Source: Anaerolineae bacterium | GTDB lineage: Bacteria; Chloroflexota; Anaerolineae; Anaerolineales; Anaerolineaceae | NCBI GenBank assembly: GCA_013178185.1 | Contig: JABLXC010000023.1 | Span: 1-64,000, forward strand | Reading direction: 5' to 3' | DNA: 64,000 bases | Shown: positions 34,232 to 42,606 of the stretch, one piece after another | How positions within the stretch are numbered: position 1 is the first letter of the stretch | How the letters are laid out: every line of letters starts with the position of its first letter | Program-made: the position numbers and the translations under genes | The notes under the pieces: generated by a model | The model's input: the letters and a program-made list of their open reading frames with translations, nothing else | The model's database searches: none | Told to the model about the DNA's origin: nothing

Positions 34232-35098
34232 TTAGCTTCTGGTTTTCAAAGCGGAAAGCTGTACTAAGATGATGCCGGCCATGACCAGAACCAATCCTGC
34301 AAATTCCTTTCCTGTTACCTGTTCGCCGAGGAGAAGGGTTGCAAAAAAAGGAATTTCTGCGATCATCAAGGTGTTGATCATGCTAGATTCGGTGGCTGTT
34401 AATATTTTAAGAGTGTGATTCCATAAAGTGAAAGCAAACGCTGTATTGACCACTGCGAGCCAGCCGATAATAAACCAGTTGGCGAGACTTATGGTTGGGA
34501 AAGGCGTTGTACTCAGTCCGATAGCCAGCATCAGCGGAGACCCGATACCCATACTGACGAGAGTGATCCACAAAGCAGAGAGGTCTCCTTTTCGGTTGAG
34601 GGCGCGGCCAAGGATGGAAGCGCTGGCATTGGCCAGAACTCCGATGAAGGCGGCAAGGATTCCAGGCCATTGGGCAGGGACAATCTGAACGGGCAGAAAG
34701 TAGAGCAACACGCCTGCCATCGACAATGCCATACCGCCCCATTGAAGTATTGTAAGGGCTTCTTTTAGAAGGATTATACTCATGATAGCGACGGCAAGGG
34801 GGATGTTACTCAGAATTAAATTGGTGGTGACAGCGGGCAGATATTTCAGGCTGACGAATTGTGTACCTTGCCCAAGAGTGTAGTAAATTATGCCGTAGGC
34901 CGCCAGCCAGAGCCACGTCTTTTTTGCGAGCTGTTGGGGAACGATTCTATTTTTTGAGCGCCAATAAATCATTAAAAGAACCACCGCACCCAGGCTGTAT
35001 CGTAAACCGGCGAACAGTAAAGGCGGAATGTCGGTTAAACCGATCTTGATGAGAACCCAAGAGGATGCCCAGAGGATTGTGACAAAAACTGCTTGCAA
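34232..35098 (-). CDS. EamA/DMT-family transporter
   Basis: About 288 residues from a TTG start, with ten hydrophobic helices in two EamA repeats (LWASSWVLIKIGL at the start). The frame is open further upstream without an ATG, so the true start is uncertain. It follows the phosphonate-type permease gene by about 73 bases on the same strand and may be its last operon member, but EamA genes are common and the link is not firm. Substrate unknown. Confidence 0.78.
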   Translation of the reverse strand: MQAVFVTILWASSWVLIKIGLTDIPPLLFAGLRYSLGAVVLLMIYWRSKNRIVPQQLAKKTWLWLAAYGIIYYTLGQGTQFVSLKYLPAVTTNLILSNIPLAVAIMSIILLKEALTILQWGGMALSMAGVLLYFLPVQIVPAQWPGILAAFIGVLANASASILGRALNRKGDLSALWITLVSMGIGSPLMLAIGLSTTPFPTISLANWFIIGWLAVVNTAFAFTLWNHTLKILTATESSMINTLMIAEIPFFATLLLGEQVTGKEFAGLVLVMAGIILVQLSALKTRS

Positions 35099-35171
35099 CG
35101 CGGCAGATAACCTGGGCGGAACTCGCTGGAACGCTGACAGGGCTTTTCGCCTCCGATGAGGTTGGGTGATT

Positions 35172-36992
35172 CTAAATTGTTTCTTCTCGCAGCCTGGAAC
35201 TGATATAGTCCATCGAGGCGACTACGAGCGCAATTGCGAGCATTTGTGCGCTGGCTGCACGGTAGTTGAGCAAATTGATGTTCTGAATGAGAAGAAAACC
35301 AATCCCGCCGCCGCCAGCAAAGCCGATAATGGTTGACATACGAACATTGATATCCCAGCGGTACATCGTGAAAGAGATATAGGGAGGGATGATCTGGGGG
35401 ACAACGGCGTAAACGATCGTCTGAAGGCGGTTAGCGCCGGTAGCCTTAATTGCTTCCAGTGGGCCGGGCAGGATGCTTTCGACCTGTTCAGAGTACAATT
35501 TGGCCAGGGCTGCAATTGTGTGGAGAGAGAGCGCAAGCACACCAGCAAATGGTCCAATGCCTACCCAAACGACAAAGACAATGACCATGATGAGTGCTTC
35601 GATTGACCGTAAAGCGTTGAAGATTGTACGGGCAATATAATAAATTACGAGTCCAATTGGGAAATTATCCCTCGGGTTAAGGCGGATTGATAAGATCAAC
35701 CCCAAAAGGGCTCCAAGTCCAAGCGGCCAAGCGATTGTTAGTGCTGCATTTTTGAACTGGTAGAGCCAATCCAATCCTGCCATGATCATAAAGAACAAGG
35801 CTGCTCCTGCAATGGCAGACATGACCATCATGATGCCTTTTGCCATTGGCTTCGTCGTCGCCTTGATGATTTTGCGGCCAAGACGGTCTGTCAGGCTCAT
35901 CAATACCCCTGCTCCTGCCAGGGCGGATATCACAGTGAGTGTCATGCCAAGGATATCTCCCAGGTCGGCAATAAACGTTCCCAGAAAACCGATAGAACCG
36001 AGGCGGACTTCGAGGGTGTTGCCGATCCACATTGCCAGGCTAGAAAGCATGTACAGACTTAATAGAGAAACCAACACTGCCAGGGACAAAACCGCTATTC
36101 TCATGACCCGCAAGCGAATGGCTGGCTGTTGAAGTTCATCGGCGGGTACTGCCCACCGTACAGCGAAGTAGAGCAGGGCGCACCCGACGAGCGCGCCGAT
36201 CAGGTTAAGGAGTGGGCTATCCTTCAGGAGAAGGTTTACGGTTGAGCCGGCAAAGTTCGAAATCATTGCTCCAAGGTAAGCACCGACCGGCAGCGCCAAA
36301 ATGCTGAGCGATACATTCAACAGAGGACTGGTAACATCTTTCATCAAATTGCGCGCTGCAAAAAAACTTAACGGTACAGCAAACAAAAGCCCCAAGGTCG
36401 TCGCCAGTAAAGCCAGAAAAACAGTTTCAACAATCTTATCCCACGTATCAATAGCATTTTGTGAGAGCGAAGGCCCTCCGACCCTGGTGCGGGTTGTGGC
36501 GGTCAGGTGATTTAGCTCGGTTGTCTTTCGATTGGGAAGTTTAACCGTCAAGAAAAAGTGACCTGTTTCGTCAGCCTGGAAGCGACCCAAAGTTAATTTG
36601 ACCTGGCTGGGTGGGATAAAATTGATCGGGCCTTCGGCGTTCGGGGCGAAGTTGAAACCTTCAATTTGCGCCATCGAACCTGGGTCGGCGCAGGACGGAG
36701 TAACCACTATATAAGGCTTACTGGTATCCTGCTCTGGGGGGATGTAGCCGCCTTCGGGACATGGAACCATGATCGGAAGATCGACCAAGTACTCAGTCTG
36801 TTCGAATTCGATCAAATCGGGTTTTGCGAGGGCGCGCAGGATGCGGACGAGCTGTTCCTGACGGCGGGGAGAGCGGGTTTCATCCAGGTTTACTTTGATT
36901 ACCTTAAACCCATAGGCGTAAATGACCAAGCCGAATACAATTGCCAAACCAATTCCAATACTTCTGCCAAGACGCTTAACTTCTTTTTTCAT
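35172..36992 (-). CDS. phnE: Oversized PhnE-type ABC permease with inserted domain
   Basis: The protein has 606 residues, about twice the usual 260-290 of PhnE permeases. An N-terminal helix (about 12-32) precedes an outside region of about 150 residues, including a PSCADPGSMAQIEGFNFAPNAEG segment that looks like an IPT/TIG-type beta domain. The first permease part, DKIVETVFLALLATTLGLLFAVPLSFFAARNLM, is near 186-218. It is separated from the C-terminal permease core, RTIFNALRSIEALIMVIVFVVWVGIGPFAGVLAL (from about 458, with the EAI-GAN coupling loop), by roughly 220 residues holding several extra membrane helices. It works with the PhnC-like ATPase and PhnD-like binding protein. Confidence 0.82.
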   Translation of the reverse strand: MKKEVKRLGRSIGIGLAIVFGLVIYAYGFKVIKVNLDETRSPRRQEQLVRILRALAKPDLIEFEQTEYLVDLPIMVPCPEGGYIPPEQDTSKPYIVVTPSCADPGSMAQIEGFNFAPNAEGPINFIPPSQVKLTLGRFQADETGHFFLTVKLPNRKTTELNHLTATTRTRVGGPSLSQNAIDTWDKIVETVFLALLATTLGLLFAVPLSFFAARNLMKDVTSPLLNVSLSILALPVGAYLGAMISNFAGSTVNLLLKDSPLLNLIGALVGCALLYFAVRWAVPADELQQPAIRLRVMRIAVLSLAVLVSLLSLYMLSSLAMWIGNTLEVRLGSIGFLGTFIADLGDILGMTLTVISALAGAGVLMSLTDRLGRKIIKATTKPMAKGIMMVMSAIAGAALFFMIMAGLDWLYQFKNAALTIAWPLGLGALLGLILSIRLNPRDNFPIGLVIYYIARTIFNALRSIEALIMVIVFVVWVGIGPFAGVLALSLHTIAALAKLYSEQVESILPGPLEAIKATGANRLQTIVYAVVPQIIPPYISFTMYRWDINVRMSTIIGFAGGGGIGFLLIQNINLLNYRAASAQMLAIALVVASMDYISSRLREETI

Positions 36993-36997
36993 AGCCC

Positions 36998-37750
36998 TTA
37001 TCCAACACGCTCAGCTTCGCGGCCGTAGATTTCTTTGAATTTTTCATCGTCGATCTCCGAGGGAAGACCATCAAAGACCTTTTTGCCTTCGTTTAAGGCG
37101 ATAACACGATCTGCATAGCGATGTACCAGGTCCAGGAAGTGCAAGCTGCACAGTACCGTGACGCCATCCTCCTGGTTGATTTTTTCGAGGTATTGCATGA
37201 TGCTGTGGGCTAACACAGGGTCCAGGCTGGCAACAGGCTCATCCGCTAATACAAGTTTCGGGTCCTGCATCATTGCCCTGGCGATTCCCACGCGCTGCTG
37301 CTGGCCACCACTCAATTCATCGGCACGGTAAGCGGCTTTGTCCTCGATGCCGACGCGCGCCAGCTCGACCATCGCTTTTTGTACGTCTTTCGGTGGAAAG
37401 CGATTGATCAGACTCCAGGCTGGGTTGACATAACCAAGACGGCCCGAAAGAACATTGGTCAAGACACTAGACCTTTGAACCAGGTTGAAATGCTGAAAGA
37501 CCATCCCAATTTTTCTTCGGATCAGCCGCAATTCTTCATCTGAGGCAGCCGTGACATCTTCCCCATCGAAAATTACTGTGCCGCTGGTTGGCTCCACGAG
37601 GCGGTTGATGCAGCGCAGCAAGGTAGATTTTCCAGAGCCGCTCAGCCCAATGACAGCCATAAATTGGCCTTTGGGTACATCAAAGCTGACGTCGGTGAGC
37701 GCCTGGACGCCGCCTTCATACACTTTTGTGAGGTTTTTTATTTGAAGCAT
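36998..37750 (-). CDS. phnC: PhnC-type phosphonate/phosphite ABC transporter ATPase
   Basis: The protein has 250 residues. Walker A GLSGSGKST is near 35-43, the signature [20 protein letters not shown] near 145-164 and Walker B LVLADEPVASLDP near 166-178. The FQHFNLVQRSSVLTNVLSGRLGY Q-loop segment is diagnostic of the PhnC family. The stop lies 6 bases before the permease gene. The order phnD-phnC-phnE on one strand supports an uptake system for phosphonate, phosphite or a related compound; no C-P lyase or phosphonatase gene is seen. Confidence 0.88.
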   Translation of the reverse strand: MLQIKNLTKVYEGGVQALTDVSFDVPKGQFMAVIGLSGSGKSTLLRCINRLVEPTSGTVIFDGEDVTAASDEELRLIRRKIGMVFQHFNLVQRSSVLTNVLSGRLGYVNPAWSLINRFPPKDVQKAMVELARVGIEDKAAYRADELSGGQQQRVGIARAMMQDPKLVLADEPVASLDPVLAHSIMQYLEKINQEDGVTVLCSLHFLDLVHRYADRVIALNEGKKVFDGLPSEIDDEKFKEIYGREAERVG

Positions 37751-37794
37751 GTTTCAGCCGTTTGAGCGAAGCCCTAAAATTGCTATTGATAGAA

Positions 37795-37827
37795 ATCCCG
37801 GGCAGGTTGGTTTTCCCTGCCCGGGAT
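37795..37827 (-). terminator. Intra-operon hairpin between phnD and phnC
   Basis: A perfect 12-base GC-rich stem (ATCCCGGGCAGG / CCTGCCCGGGAT) with a 9-base loop lies 18 bases after phnD. Only a weak T-rich tract follows on the minus strand. Hairpins at this place often stabilise the binding-protein part of the mRNA or attenuate the downstream transporter genes, giving excess binding protein. Confidence 0.65.
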
Positions 37828-37844
37828 ATGTTTGATTTAAGTGA

Positions 37845-38972
37845 CTATTTTCCTAAGTCTTCGAGCTTTAGACCAGCCAGCTCGACCATCTGGCGGACGA
37901 AGTCATATTCGTCATCTGTGGCGGGGGTAATGCCGGTCCAGCCATAGAAGTCCTGGCTGCCAATAGAATTTCCCCAATCCTCTGTCTTGGAGAAGTCGAC
38001 CAGAGCCGTCGAGATTTTCTCTCGCAAGTCGGCAGGGAAATCAGGGCCGAAGGAAAGTGTGTCGTTGGGGATAGATGGAGAGATAGCGAGAATGCGAACC
38101 TTCTGCATTACATCCGGCGCCTCTGTACGGATGTTGCGGCGAGCATCGAGAACCGTCCAATCGCCACACACAATATTTTTCTCGTCTTCGGTGACTTTGC
38201 ATTGTGAGATGAGATCATCCGGGATGTCTGGGGGATCGCCAGGTTTCCAGGCGGGTTCCCCTTTGGGCTTCAATGGGGGGCTGTAGAAAGTGGTGGCGAA
38301 GTCAACCTCGCCATTGTAAACGGCTTTGACTGCCTGCGGGTGACCGCCAGTTTCGACCGATTCGCCGGGTTTAATGCCGGCTTCCTGGAACATCACCAAT
38401 GGGACCATGTAGCCTGAGGTAGAACCTGGATCTGTATAACCCCATTTCTTGCCATCGAGATCCTTAATATCCTTGATGGCGCTGTCGCGGGCAACCAGGA
38501 TCTGCGCCCAATAGACATCCCAGCCAAAGCGGACAGCTTTGAAGGCGACATCAACGCCGCAAAGCTGGTTGGCCAGTACGTAGCCAAGACCAGGGATGAA
38601 GCCAATGGTGTCTTTGGGGGAGGCGCACATTTCTTCGATCGTGGCGGCGTAAGAAGTCGGGACGACAACCTCAAAGGTCAAGCCAGTGGCCTTTTTCAGG
38701 GCCTCGGCCATCATTTCGCCGCCAGCAGTGATTACCTGGGCATCAACGGAAGGAACGAACATTACCTTAATCGGATGCTCTGGGCTGCCGATTTCTGGTT
38801 CCGGCACCGCGGTTGGTTCGGGCGGTTTGGTCGGTTCGGGAGCTTTTGTGGGTGCAGTGGTTGGCGCTGGCGGCTCTGTGGGCGTAGCGGCGGGAGCACA
38901 GGCTGAAAGTGCAAACGCCAAGATAATAAGAACAGCCACGACACCATGGATGGTACGGTTCTTATATAACAT
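37845..38972 (-). CDS. phnD: PhnD-type phosphonate/phosphite-binding lipoprotein
   Basis: About 375 residues from ATG 38972, which is preceded by GGAGAGGAG; an upstream TTG would add six residues that encode the ribosome binding site itself. The signal peptide ends in the lipobox LSAC, followed by a Pro/Thr/Ala-rich linker. The mature domain shows the PhnD pattern: PIKVMFVPSVDAQVI near the start, GKKWGYTDPGSTSGYMVPLVMF and a C-terminal FYGWTGITPATDDEYDFVRQM. It captures the phosphorus compound outside the membrane for the PhnCE transporter. Confidence 0.87.
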   Translation of the reverse strand: MLYKNRTIHGVVAVLIILAFALSACAPAATPTEPPAPTTAPTKAPEPTKPPEPTAVPEPEIGSPEHPIKVMFVPSVDAQVITAGGEMMAEALKKATGLTFEVVVPTSYAATIEEMCASPKDTIGFIPGLGYVLANQLCGVDVAFKAVRFGWDVYWAQILVARDSAIKDIKDLDGKKWGYTDPGSTSGYMVPLVMFQEAGIKPGESVETGGHPQAVKAVYNGEVDFATTFYSPPLKPKGEPAWKPGDPPDIPDDLISQCKVTEDEKNIVCGDWTVLDARRNIRTEAPDVMQKVRILAISPSIPNDTLSFGPDFPADLREKISTALVDFSKTEDWGNSIGSQDFYGWTGITPATDDEYDFVRQMVELAGLKLEDLGK

Positions 38973-39030
38973 ATTCTCCTCTCCTTTCAAAATGTTTGGT
39001 GTTCGGCAGCAAAAGCGCTGTCATGCGTTT

Positions 39031-39059
39031 ATCATAGCGCAGATAAAACTATTTGACAA
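39031..39059 (-). promoter_or_regulatory. Sigma-70 promoter of the phnDCE operon
   Basis: On the minus strand TTGTCA (39059-39054) and TATGAT (39036-39031) are separated by exactly 17 bases, close to the consensus. The transcript would start about 50 bases before the phnD start codon. No clear Pho-box-like repeat is seen beside it. Confidence 0.65.
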
Positions 39060-39096
39060 GAAACGCAAGACCACAAAAAAGATTTAAGATTGGGTA

Positions 39097-39909
39097 TCAT
39101 GTCACATCCACAGCGGCTGACAACCTTTTGATTGTGTCTTCATAGAATTCTGGATTTTCTATGTGCAACTCGATAGAAGCGGTTGGACAGACCTCGACAC
39201 AATGGCCGCAGCCCCGACAATCAGCCTTGATGAAAGCTTTTCCATCTTCTCCCATATGGATGGCATTGACAAAGCAAGCGCCTTCCGTACAGGCGCCACA
39301 TCCCTGGCAGGTATCGAGCACCTTGAGCTCCACACCAGGCATACGAGTGACGCGAGCATTGATTTCTTCATTCAGGTCTGGCATCATCTTGAACAAGCAA
39401 CAGCAAGGACAGCAGTTGCAAATCGTCAACAATTTTGAACCCGGCCCTGTTCCGAGCCAGAGGGTATCCAACTTGTCGCGGCCAATCATCTGAAAAAGGC
39501 CGGCTTGCTGACATTTGTGGACATGAGCCAGTGCTTCTTCCTTCGTGACCAGTCGCCCCAACTTGGGATTGATTTTTAAGACAGCTTCTCCCAAGAAGAC
39601 ACAGCCAAATTCATGCGGAAAATCGGTGCAACCGGCTGCTTCTCTGCAAATGCAACTGTTCATGATCCAACGATGGCTTGCTTTTGCTATGAATAGATCG
39701 ACAATTTGAGAAGGGAGCAGAATGTTTTCTGGGTGAAGGGACTGATGAATAATGACGGTATCCTTGGGGAGATAGATGATGTCATCCTCTTTGAACATGA
39801 TTTCATCCATCCATTTTCCAATCACCGGAACCCTTGTAAGCCTTGCGATTTTAAACCGGTAGGGAAAGTATTTTTTTAGCAGACTTACAAGCCACATTGG
39901 CTGGCTCAT
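39097..39909 (-). CDS. Cysteine-rich 4Fe-4S ferredoxin-type protein
   Basis: The protein has 270 residues. The N-terminal part has SCICREAAGCTDFPHEFGC (about 81-99) and a cysteine cluster, ICNCCPCCCLF, near 163-173; these are landmarks of a known family of iron-sulphur proteins that carry a ferredoxin at the end. The C-terminal two-cluster ferredoxin has CQGCGACTEGAC and CRGCGHCVEVCP. It probably transfers electrons in the cytoplasm. It is followed by the phnD promoter and is not part of that operon. Its partner enzyme is unknown. Confidence 0.75.
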   Translation of the reverse strand: MSQPMWLVSLLKKYFPYRFKIARLTRVPVIGKWMDEIMFKEDDIIYLPKDTVIIHQSLHPENILLPSQIVDLFIAKASHRWIMNSCICREAAGCTDFPHEFGCVFLGEAVLKINPKLGRLVTKEEALAHVHKCQQAGLFQMIGRDKLDTLWLGTGPGSKLLTICNCCPCCCLFKMMPDLNEEINARVTRMPGVELKVLDTCQGCGACTEGACFVNAIHMGEDGKAFIKADCRGCGHCVEVCPTASIELHIENPEFYEDTIKRLSAAVDVT

Positions 39910-40015
39910 TAACGTATCCTCACCCGGTAAAGTGAATGCCCAGTATTTTATGGTCGTGCGAATGAACTCATTCTAGCATATCCCTTCTTCTTCAAACAGA
40001 TCAGCCGAATTCGAT

Positions 40016-40021
40016 TATAAT
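40016..40021 (+). promoter_or_regulatory. Consensus -10 element placed for a leaderless udk transcript
   Basis: TATAAT is followed by only six T residues before the ATG of udk at 40028, so transcription would begin at or next to the start codon. A TTCAAA-like -35 lies at 39991-39996 (spacing 19, poor). No ribosome binding site precedes the ATG. Confidence 0.5.
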
Positions 40022-40027
40022 TTTTTT

Positions 40028-40660
40028 ATGCCCAAAACGAATGTTCCCCTGGTCATTGGTATTGCTGGTGGTTCTGGTTCTGGAAAAACAACCGTTGCCA
40101 ATGTTATCTTGCAGCGGGTAGGTCCTGAACGGATCGCTTATCTGCCACACGATGCTTATTATCGCGACCTGACCAGTTTGCCACCGGCTCAGCGCGTCCA
40201 GGTCAATTTTGACCACCCAAATTCCCTAGAAACCGAGCTATTGATCGAACATGTTCGAAAATTGAGGCATTGGGAAGCAGTGGACTTGCCGGTTTACGAT
40301 TTTACCCACCATTGCAGAACGGATCAGTCGATCCGCGTTGAACCCAAACGGGTGATTATGGTGGAGGGGATCTTGATTTTCGCCGAGGCACAACTTCGTG
40401 AGCTTTTCGATGTTAAGATTTTTGTTGATACAGATGCCGATATCCGGTTCATCCGTCGCTTGGAACGAGATATACAGGAACGCGGGCGAACAACCGAGTC
40501 GGTGATCAAACAATACACGACAACCGTTCGACCCATGCACCTTGAATTTGTGGAACCCTCAAAACGCTACGCAGATGTTATTATCCCGGAGGGCGGCTTG
40601 AACATGGTCGCCCTCGAGATGATTATTGCAAGGATTGAAGCGCTACTTCTTAAAGGGTGA
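40028..40660 (+). CDS. udk: Uridine kinase
   Basis: The protein has 210 residues, full length for the family. It phosphorylates uridine and cytidine with ATP or GTP in nucleoside salvage. The P-loop GGSGSGKTT is near 14-22, LPHDAYYRDLTSLP near 40-53, VNFDHPNSLETELL near 58-71, VDLPVYDFTHHCR near 84-96 and RFIRRLERDIQERGRT near 141-156. It is read into the VTT-family gene with a 6-base gap. Confidence 0.92.
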   Translation: MPKTNVPLVIGIAGGSGSGKTTVANVILQRVGPERIAYLPHDAYYRDLTSLPPAQRVQVNFDHPNSLETELLIEHVRKLRHWEAVDLPVYDFTHHCRTDQSIRVEPKRVIMVEGILIFAEAQLRELFDVKIFVDTDADIRFIRRLERDIQERGRTTESVIKQYTTTVRPMHLEFVEPSKRYADVIIPEGGLNMVALEMIIARIEALLLKG

Positions 40661-40666
40661 TAAAGG

Positions 40667-41212
40667 ATGAATCCTGACCAACGTCGCCGCCTGTTTCGAT
40701 GGATGGCATTATTGTTTGTCGTCGGATTAACTGTTCTACTCATCTGGTTTCGCGATCAAATTCCAAATCTGGAAGAATATGGTTACCCTGGGATTTTCCT
40801 TGTTTCTATCCTGGCGAATGCTACGGTGATTATTCCACTGCCCGGTGTTTTCTTTACCTCTGCAATGGGAGCGGTCTTCAATCCTTTTTGGGTAGCAGTG
40901 GCAGCAGGGAGTGGTGCTGCCCTGGGAGAATTATCGGGCTATCTGGCCGGATTTGGAGGTCGAGGGGTGGTGGAAAAGGCCAGGTGGCATGAGAAGGTTG
41001 AAAATTTGATGCGCAAATACGGGGGCATAGTTGTTATGTTTCTTGCTTTTATTCCAAATCCGGCTTTTGATATTGCAGGGATTACTGCGGGGGCGTTGAA
41101 AATGCCCGTGTTAACATTTTTACTGTGGTGCTGGTTGGGCAAGATCCTTAAGATGTTAGTGTTTGCTTTTGGCGGTTCCTTCATTATCGGTTTGTTTCGC
41201 CTTTCGCCTTGA
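40667..41212 (+). CDS. VTT/DedA-type membrane protein
   Basis: The protein has 181 residues with about five hydrophobic stretches. The VTT (SNARE-associated) family pattern is visible: a GYPGIFLVSILANATVIIPLPG segment, then AVAAGSGAALGELSGYLAG, and PNPAFDIAGITAGALKMPV. Members act in membrane lipid scrambling or transport. It is downstream of udk and overlaps the open frame of the M20 peptidase by 4 bases at its end (preferred peptidase start is 41224). Confidence 0.78.
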   Translation: MNPDQRRRLFRWMALLFVVGLTVLLIWFRDQIPNLEEYGYPGIFLVSILANATVIIPLPGVFFTSAMGAVFNPFWVAVAAGSGAALGELSGYLAGFGGRGVVEKARWHEKVENLMRKYGGIVVMFLAFIPNPAFDIAGITAGALKMPVLTFLLWCWLGKILKMLVFAFGGSFIIGLFRLSP

Positions 41213-41223
41213 GGAGTGATATC

Positions 41224-42588
41224 ATGTCCGACTTTACTCGCATTGATCACTATCTGGAAACCCACTTGGATGAAAGCATCTCTGAGCTTTCACGTCTTTG
41301 TTCGCAGCCCAGTGTTTCTGCGCAGAATTGGGGAATCAAAGAATGCGCTCAGCTTGTGGGTGAGTTGTTGGAAAAGCGCGGTTTCGATGTGACGATTGAA
41401 CCCACCGCCGGTGCGCCAGTTGTATTGGCAGAAAGAGCAGGGAGAAGTGCGAAGACAATCCTTTTTTATAATCATTATGATGTGCAACCGGCTGAACCGC
41501 TTGAATTGTGGCATAACCCGCCTTTTGTGCCAACATTGAAAGATGGGGTCCTTTATGGGCGCGGTGTGAATGATGACAAAGGTCATATTACCAGCCGGTT
41601 GTTTTCGATTGATGCACTGTTGGCAACAGAGCGTGAGCTGCCCTGTACCATCAAGTTCGTGATTGAGGGCGAGGAAGAAGTTAGTAGCGCAAATTTGTAC
41701 AGTTTTGTCAGCGATCATCGCGAATCTCTAAAGGCAGACGCCTGTATATGGGAATTCGGCGGCGTTGATCATCGGGATTTCCCAATGCAGTATCTTGGCT
41801 TGCGGGGAATTTGCTATGTCGAACTTTTTGTCGAAACAGCGAACCAGGATGTTCATTCGGGGATAGGTGGATCAATTTTTCCAAACGCAGCCTGGCGATT
41901 GGTGTGGGCATTGAACAGTCTTAAGGGACCGGATGAACGAGTTCGTATCCCAGGCTTTTATGATGCGGTCAAACCGCCCAGTCAGCGGGACATCGAGCTA
42001 ATGGAAGCCTTGCCCAATACTGGCGTGCAATTTCAGCAGCAGTATGGTATTGCGAATTTCATCAAGGGTCTACAGGATGACGTTCACTTGCGACTGGCCG
42101 AAGTGTTTGAACCTGCCTGCACGGTGTGCGGCTTAAGTGCTGGCTACGAGGGCCCTGGGTTGAAAACCATCCTTCCTTCCAAAGCCAGCGCGAAAGTGGA
42201 TTTTCGGCTCGTTCCTGATCAGAAACCTGAAACCGTGTTGAAACAACTGCGCGCTCACCTGGACGCCGAGGGTTTTTCTGATGTTCACATTAAATATTGG
42301 GGTGGAGAAGCACCCGCACGAACAGATCCGGACGATCCCTTTGTGCACCTCGTGGTAGATTGCGCTAAAAGCGTCTATGGGAAACCGATGCAAATTGTAC
42401 CCATGGTGGGCGGCTCTGGCCCTAATCATATTTTCATGGAGACTTTGGGAATCCCGATCGTGACAGCCGGCGTGAGTCACCCTGGCGCGCAGACACACGC
42501 TCCCAATGAAAATCTGCGCTTAGATTTGTACCTGATGGGAGCCAAGCATATTGCCAGGATCCTGAAACAATTTGGAAACGCGAAGTAG
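41224..42588 (+). CDS. M20-family metallopeptidase (dipeptidase type)
   Basis: From ATG 41224 (ribosome binding site TTGAGGAG) there are about 454 residues. The zinc-binding landmarks are FYNHYDVQPAEPLELW (metal His in HYD near 83-85), GRGVNDDKG near 115-123 and EGEEEVSS near 151-158. The last third holds PMVGGSGPNHIF and HAPNENL, the closing metal His region. It resembles the dipeptidase/carboxypeptidase G2 branch, hydrolysing dipeptides in the cytoplasm. It follows the VTT gene and ends 18 bases before the convergent CHAD gene. Confidence 0.88.
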   Translation: MSDFTRIDHYLETHLDESISELSRLCSQPSVSAQNWGIKECAQLVGELLEKRGFDVTIEPTAGAPVVLAERAGRSAKTILFYNHYDVQPAEPLELWHNPPFVPTLKDGVLYGRGVNDDKGHITSRLFSIDALLATERELPCTIKFVIEGEEEVSSANLYSFVSDHRESLKADACIWEFGGVDHRDFPMQYLGLRGICYVELFVETANQDVHSGIGGSIFPNAAWRLVWALNSLKGPDERVRIPGFYDAVKPPSQRDIELMEALPNTGVQFQQQYGIANFIKGLQDDVHLRLAEVFEPACTVCGLSAGYEGPGLKTILPSKASAKVDFRLVPDQKPETVLKQLRAHLDAEGFSDVHIKYWGGEAPARTDPDDPFVHLVVDCAKSVYGKPMQIVPMVGGSGPNHIFMETLGIPIVTAGVSHPGAQTHAPNENLRLDLYLMGAKHIARILKQFGNAK

Positions 42589-42606
42589 CTGTTTTAACGG
42601 ACTTGA

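Noticed and set aside
34232-39059. A phosphonate breakdown operon
   Set aside because: Only transporter genes are present; no C-P lyase, phosphonatase or phosphite dehydrogenase gene is visible, so only uptake is claimed.
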